Shown here: positions 7,490 to 8,770 of the stretch, piece after piece
Layout: each line of letters begins with the position of its first letter
Numbering within the stretch: the stretch's first letter is position 1
NCBI GenBank assembly: GCA_002428445.1
Contig: DIWJ01000079.1
Coordinates: 126 to 8,895, forward strand
Source: Syntrophaceae bacterium UBA6109
Lineage (GTDB): Bacteria > Desulfobacterota > Syntrophia > Syntrophales > UBA6109
Direction: 5' to 3'
DNA: 8,770 nucleotides
Translations under genes and position numbers: made by a program
The notes under the pieces: generated by a model
Databases searched by the model: none
Seen by the model: the letters and a program-made list of their open reading frames with translations, nothing else
What the model was told of the DNA's origin: nothing

Positions 7490-7627
7490 ATGGAATCTTC
7501 CCATATCCAGAAATCCGTCAAATCATCCCTCGCCAAACAACTTGAAAAACCAAACCCGTTTCTGTTAAGGAAAACCATAGATAATAAAATGAAAAAAATC
7601 TTCTCCATCAACAACAAAACTCAGTAA
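7490..7627 (+). CDS. Possible small basic protein, 45 residues, unsupported function
   Basis: An ATG at 7490 follows GGAGG with only three bases between, which is short but usable. The frame runs 45 codons to TAA at 7625-7627. The product is rich in Lys, Ser and Asn (MESSHIQKSVKSS at the start, then NKMKKIFSINNK near the end), with no clear hydrophobic segment. An ATG at 7439 would lengthen it to 62 residues, but that start overlaps the minus-strand promoter and lacks a ribosome site. The AT-rich composition alone would produce a Lys/Asn-rich frame, so it may be chance. I do not recognise it. Confidence 0.22.
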   Translation: MESSHIQKSVKSSLAKQLEKPNPFLLRKTIDNKMKKIFSINNKTQ

Positions 7628-7645
7628 CATCTTTTATGAGGCAAC
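7625..7645 (+). repeat. Upstream copy of a 21-base direct repeat
   Basis: This copy starts TAACATCTTT and ends ATGAGGCAAC. It matches 7671-7691 at 18 of 21 positions, with the last ten bases identical. The two copies are 46 bases apart start to start. The first three bases are the stop codon of the possible small ORF. Confidence 0.6.
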
Positions 7646-7670
7646 ATTAACCAAAATCTCTCCCCTTCGG

Positions 7671-7691
7671 TAATATTTTTAATGAGGCAAC
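7671..7691 (+). repeat. Downstream copy of the 21-base direct repeat
   Basis: This copy starts TAATATTTTT and ends ATGAGGCAAC. It differs from the first copy at three positions (two C/T, one T/A). It ends 51 bases before the sbcD start codon, so the pair could be tandem binding sites for a regulator of sbcD or a remnant of local duplication. Confidence 0.6.
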
Positions 7692-7742
7692 TGGATGGCG
7701 AGGAGGGATGGGATAATATCGAACATTGGAGAAGGAAAAGAG

Positions 7743-8770
7743 ATGAAGGTCCTGCATACGTCCGACTGGCACATCGGCCGCACGCTTTACGGACGCCAGC
7801 GATATGAGGAGTTCGAGGCCTTCCTGGACTGGCTGGTCGACCTGATCGAGAAAGAAAACATCGATGTGCTCCTGGTGGCGGGCGATCTCTTTGACAACAG
7901 CACGCCCGGCAACCGCGCCCAGGAGCTCTACTACCGCTTTTTGTGCCGTGTCGCGTCTACTTCCAACCGCCACGTGGTGGTGACCGCCGGGAACCACGAT
8001 TCGCCCTCTTTTCTGAATGCCCCCCGGGAGCTTCTGAAATTCCTCAATGTCCATGTCGTGGGGTGTCCGTCCGATCCTCCCGCGGATGAGCTGATCGTGA
8101 TCGAGGGGCCGGACCGGGAGCCTCGGCTCATCGTCTGCGCCATCCCCTATCTCCGGGACCGCGAGATCCGCACCGCCGAGGCCGGGGAGAGTGTCGAGGA
8201 CAAGGAGAGAAAGATCATCGAGGGGATCCGGGCCCATTACCGCCGGGTGTGCGAAGCGGCCGAAGAGAAACGAGCCGTGCTAAAAAAGCCGGTCCCGATC
8301 GTCGCCATGGGTCATCTGTTTGCGGCCGGCGGCCGGACCGTGGACGGCGACGGGGTGCGGGAGCTGTACATCGGTTCCCTCGCCCAGGTCCGGATGGATG
8401 TGTTTCCCACGTGCATCGACTATCTCGCGCTGGGGCATCTTCATATCCCGCAAATCGTGGGCGGTTCCGATTTCATCCGCTATTCGGGTTCCCCGCTACC
8501 GATCGGATTCAGGGATGCCGAACAGGGGAAAAGTGTTTTTCTCGTCGAGTTTTTGGATCAGGCCCCCAAGGTCAGGGGAATTCCGGTGCCCCGATTCCAG
8601 GAGTTGAAGACACTGCGGGGTGATTGGCCGGCCATCGCCCGGGAGATCGACAGGCTGAAAGCGCAGGGGAGCAGGGCCTGGCTGGAGATCGTTTACGAAG
8701 GAGAGGAGATCGCCGGAGATTTGCGAACACGGCTGGATGATGCCGTCGCCGGGAGCGGCATCGAGATCCT
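7743..8770 (+). CDS. sbcD: Exonuclease SbcCD subunit D (5' part, runs off the window)
   Basis: SbcD is the Mre11-type nuclease subunit of SbcCD, which opens hairpins and trims blocked DNA ends. The first 342 codons are present and the family is usually about 380-420 residues, so little is missing. The calcineurin-like metal motifs are all visible: SDWHIG with D8 and H10, AGDLFD with D48, GNHDSP with N84, H85 and D86, GHLF with H191, and GHLH with H232 and H234. YSGSPLPIGF (247-256) is the typical end of the nuclease fold. The capping region follows from about residue 275. AAGGA lies six bases before the ATG. The ATPase partner sbcC commonly follows sbcD and would be expected just beyond the right edge, but that cannot be seen here. 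The gene reads away from the membrane-protein gene across an AT-rich gap, and no confident promoter was found. Confidence 0.94.
   Translation, partial: MKVLHTSDWHIGRTLYGRQRYEEFEAFLDWLVDLIEKENIDVLLVAGDLFDNSTPGNRAQELYYRFLCRVASTSNRHVVVTAGNHDSPSFLNAPRELLKFLNVHVVGCPSDPPADELIVIEGPDREPRLIVCAIPYLRDREIRTAEAGESVEDKERKIIEGIRAHYRRVCEAAEEKRAVLKKPVPIVAMGHLFAAGGRTVDGDGVRELYIGSLAQVRMDVFPTCIDYLALGHLHIPQIVGGSDFIRYSGSPLPIGFRDAEQGKSVFLVEFLDQAPKVRGIPVPRFQELKTLRGDWPAIAREIDRLKAQGSRAWLEIVYEGEEIAGDLRTRLDDAVAGSGIEI

Larger units (their letters stand above)
7286..7742. other. 457-base intergenic region with AT-rich core
   Basis: The left part (to 7439) is the leader and promoter of the minus-strand membrane-protein gene. 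From about 7500 to 7690 the sequence becomes visibly AT-rich and poor in G, unlike the GC-rich genes on both sides. This stretch holds a possible small ORF (7490-7627) and two near-identical repeats (7625-7645, 7671-7691). No tRNA, known RNA family or convincing sbcD promoter was recognised. GATAAT at 7712-7717 could serve as a -10 for sbcD but has no matching -35. Confidence 0.6.

Noticed and set aside
7542..7585. Promoter-like TTGAAA and GATAAT in the AT-rich island
   Set aside because: Spacing between the boxes does not fit 16-18 bases; such hexamers are expected by chance in AT-rich DNA.
7681..7742. Short frame beginning ATGAGGCAAC in the second repeat
   Set aside because: It has no ribosome site and runs into sbcD in a different frame.
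8249..8623. 124-codon plus-strand frame inside sbcD
   Set aside because: It overlaps sbcD in another frame while the sbcD frame carries the metal-binding motifs.

Overview
This window is GC-rich and gene-dense. Its gene order and protein types resemble an anaerobic delta-proteobacterium (Desulfobacterota, perhaps the Syntrophus/Smithella side). That placement is an impression from the proteins (a PurL with a fused PurS-like front, an LDH-like malate dehydrogenase, a periplasm-sensing HD-GYP protein) and was not computed. Seven protein genes can be supported, two of them cut by the window ends. They are mostly core metabolism, signalling, envelope and DNA repair. I found no insertion sequence, CRISPR array, tRNA, rRNA or phage gene.

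Left part (1-2683): the 5' end of a large purL (minus strand, leaving the window at base 1) is divergent from a one-protein signalling gene with a periplasmic solute-binding sensor, one membrane helix, a PAS domain and an HD-GYP c-di-GMP phosphodiesterase domain. The 152-base gap between them holds a near-consensus sigma-70 promoter for the HD-GYP gene. An 8-base inverted repeat covers that promoter and is the best operator candidate in the window. The promoter fixes the start at 764, with a leader of only about 14 bases.

Middle (2757-6247): a minus-strand pair glmM then nagB, 27 bases apart, links two reactions of glucosamine-6-phosphate and probably forms an operon for cell-wall amino sugars. 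The NagB is long and has Arg at the position where the E. coli enzyme has a catalytic Asp. Divergent from glmM is mdh (malate dehydrogenase). The glmM and mdh -10 boxes appear to overlap in the 182-base gap. A strong 19-base-pair hairpin lies between mdh and the convergent membrane-protein gene and probably terminates both.

Right part (6311-8770): a minus-strand gene encodes a secreted, bactofilin-like beta-repeat domain joined to about five membrane helices. It has its own near-perfect promoter and a roughly 118-base leader containing a hairpin. A 457-base gap follows. Its right two thirds is strikingly AT-rich, with a possible 45-residue lysine-rich ORF and a pair of near-identical 21-base repeats 46 bases apart. 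The 5' part of sbcD (nuclease subunit of the SbcCD complex) then runs off the right end.

Nothing here is clearly a new biological system. The points most worth checking are the operator-like repeat at the HD-GYP promoter, the atypical NagB next to glmM, the secreted beta-repeat membrane protein, and the AT-rich island with paired repeats before sbcD.
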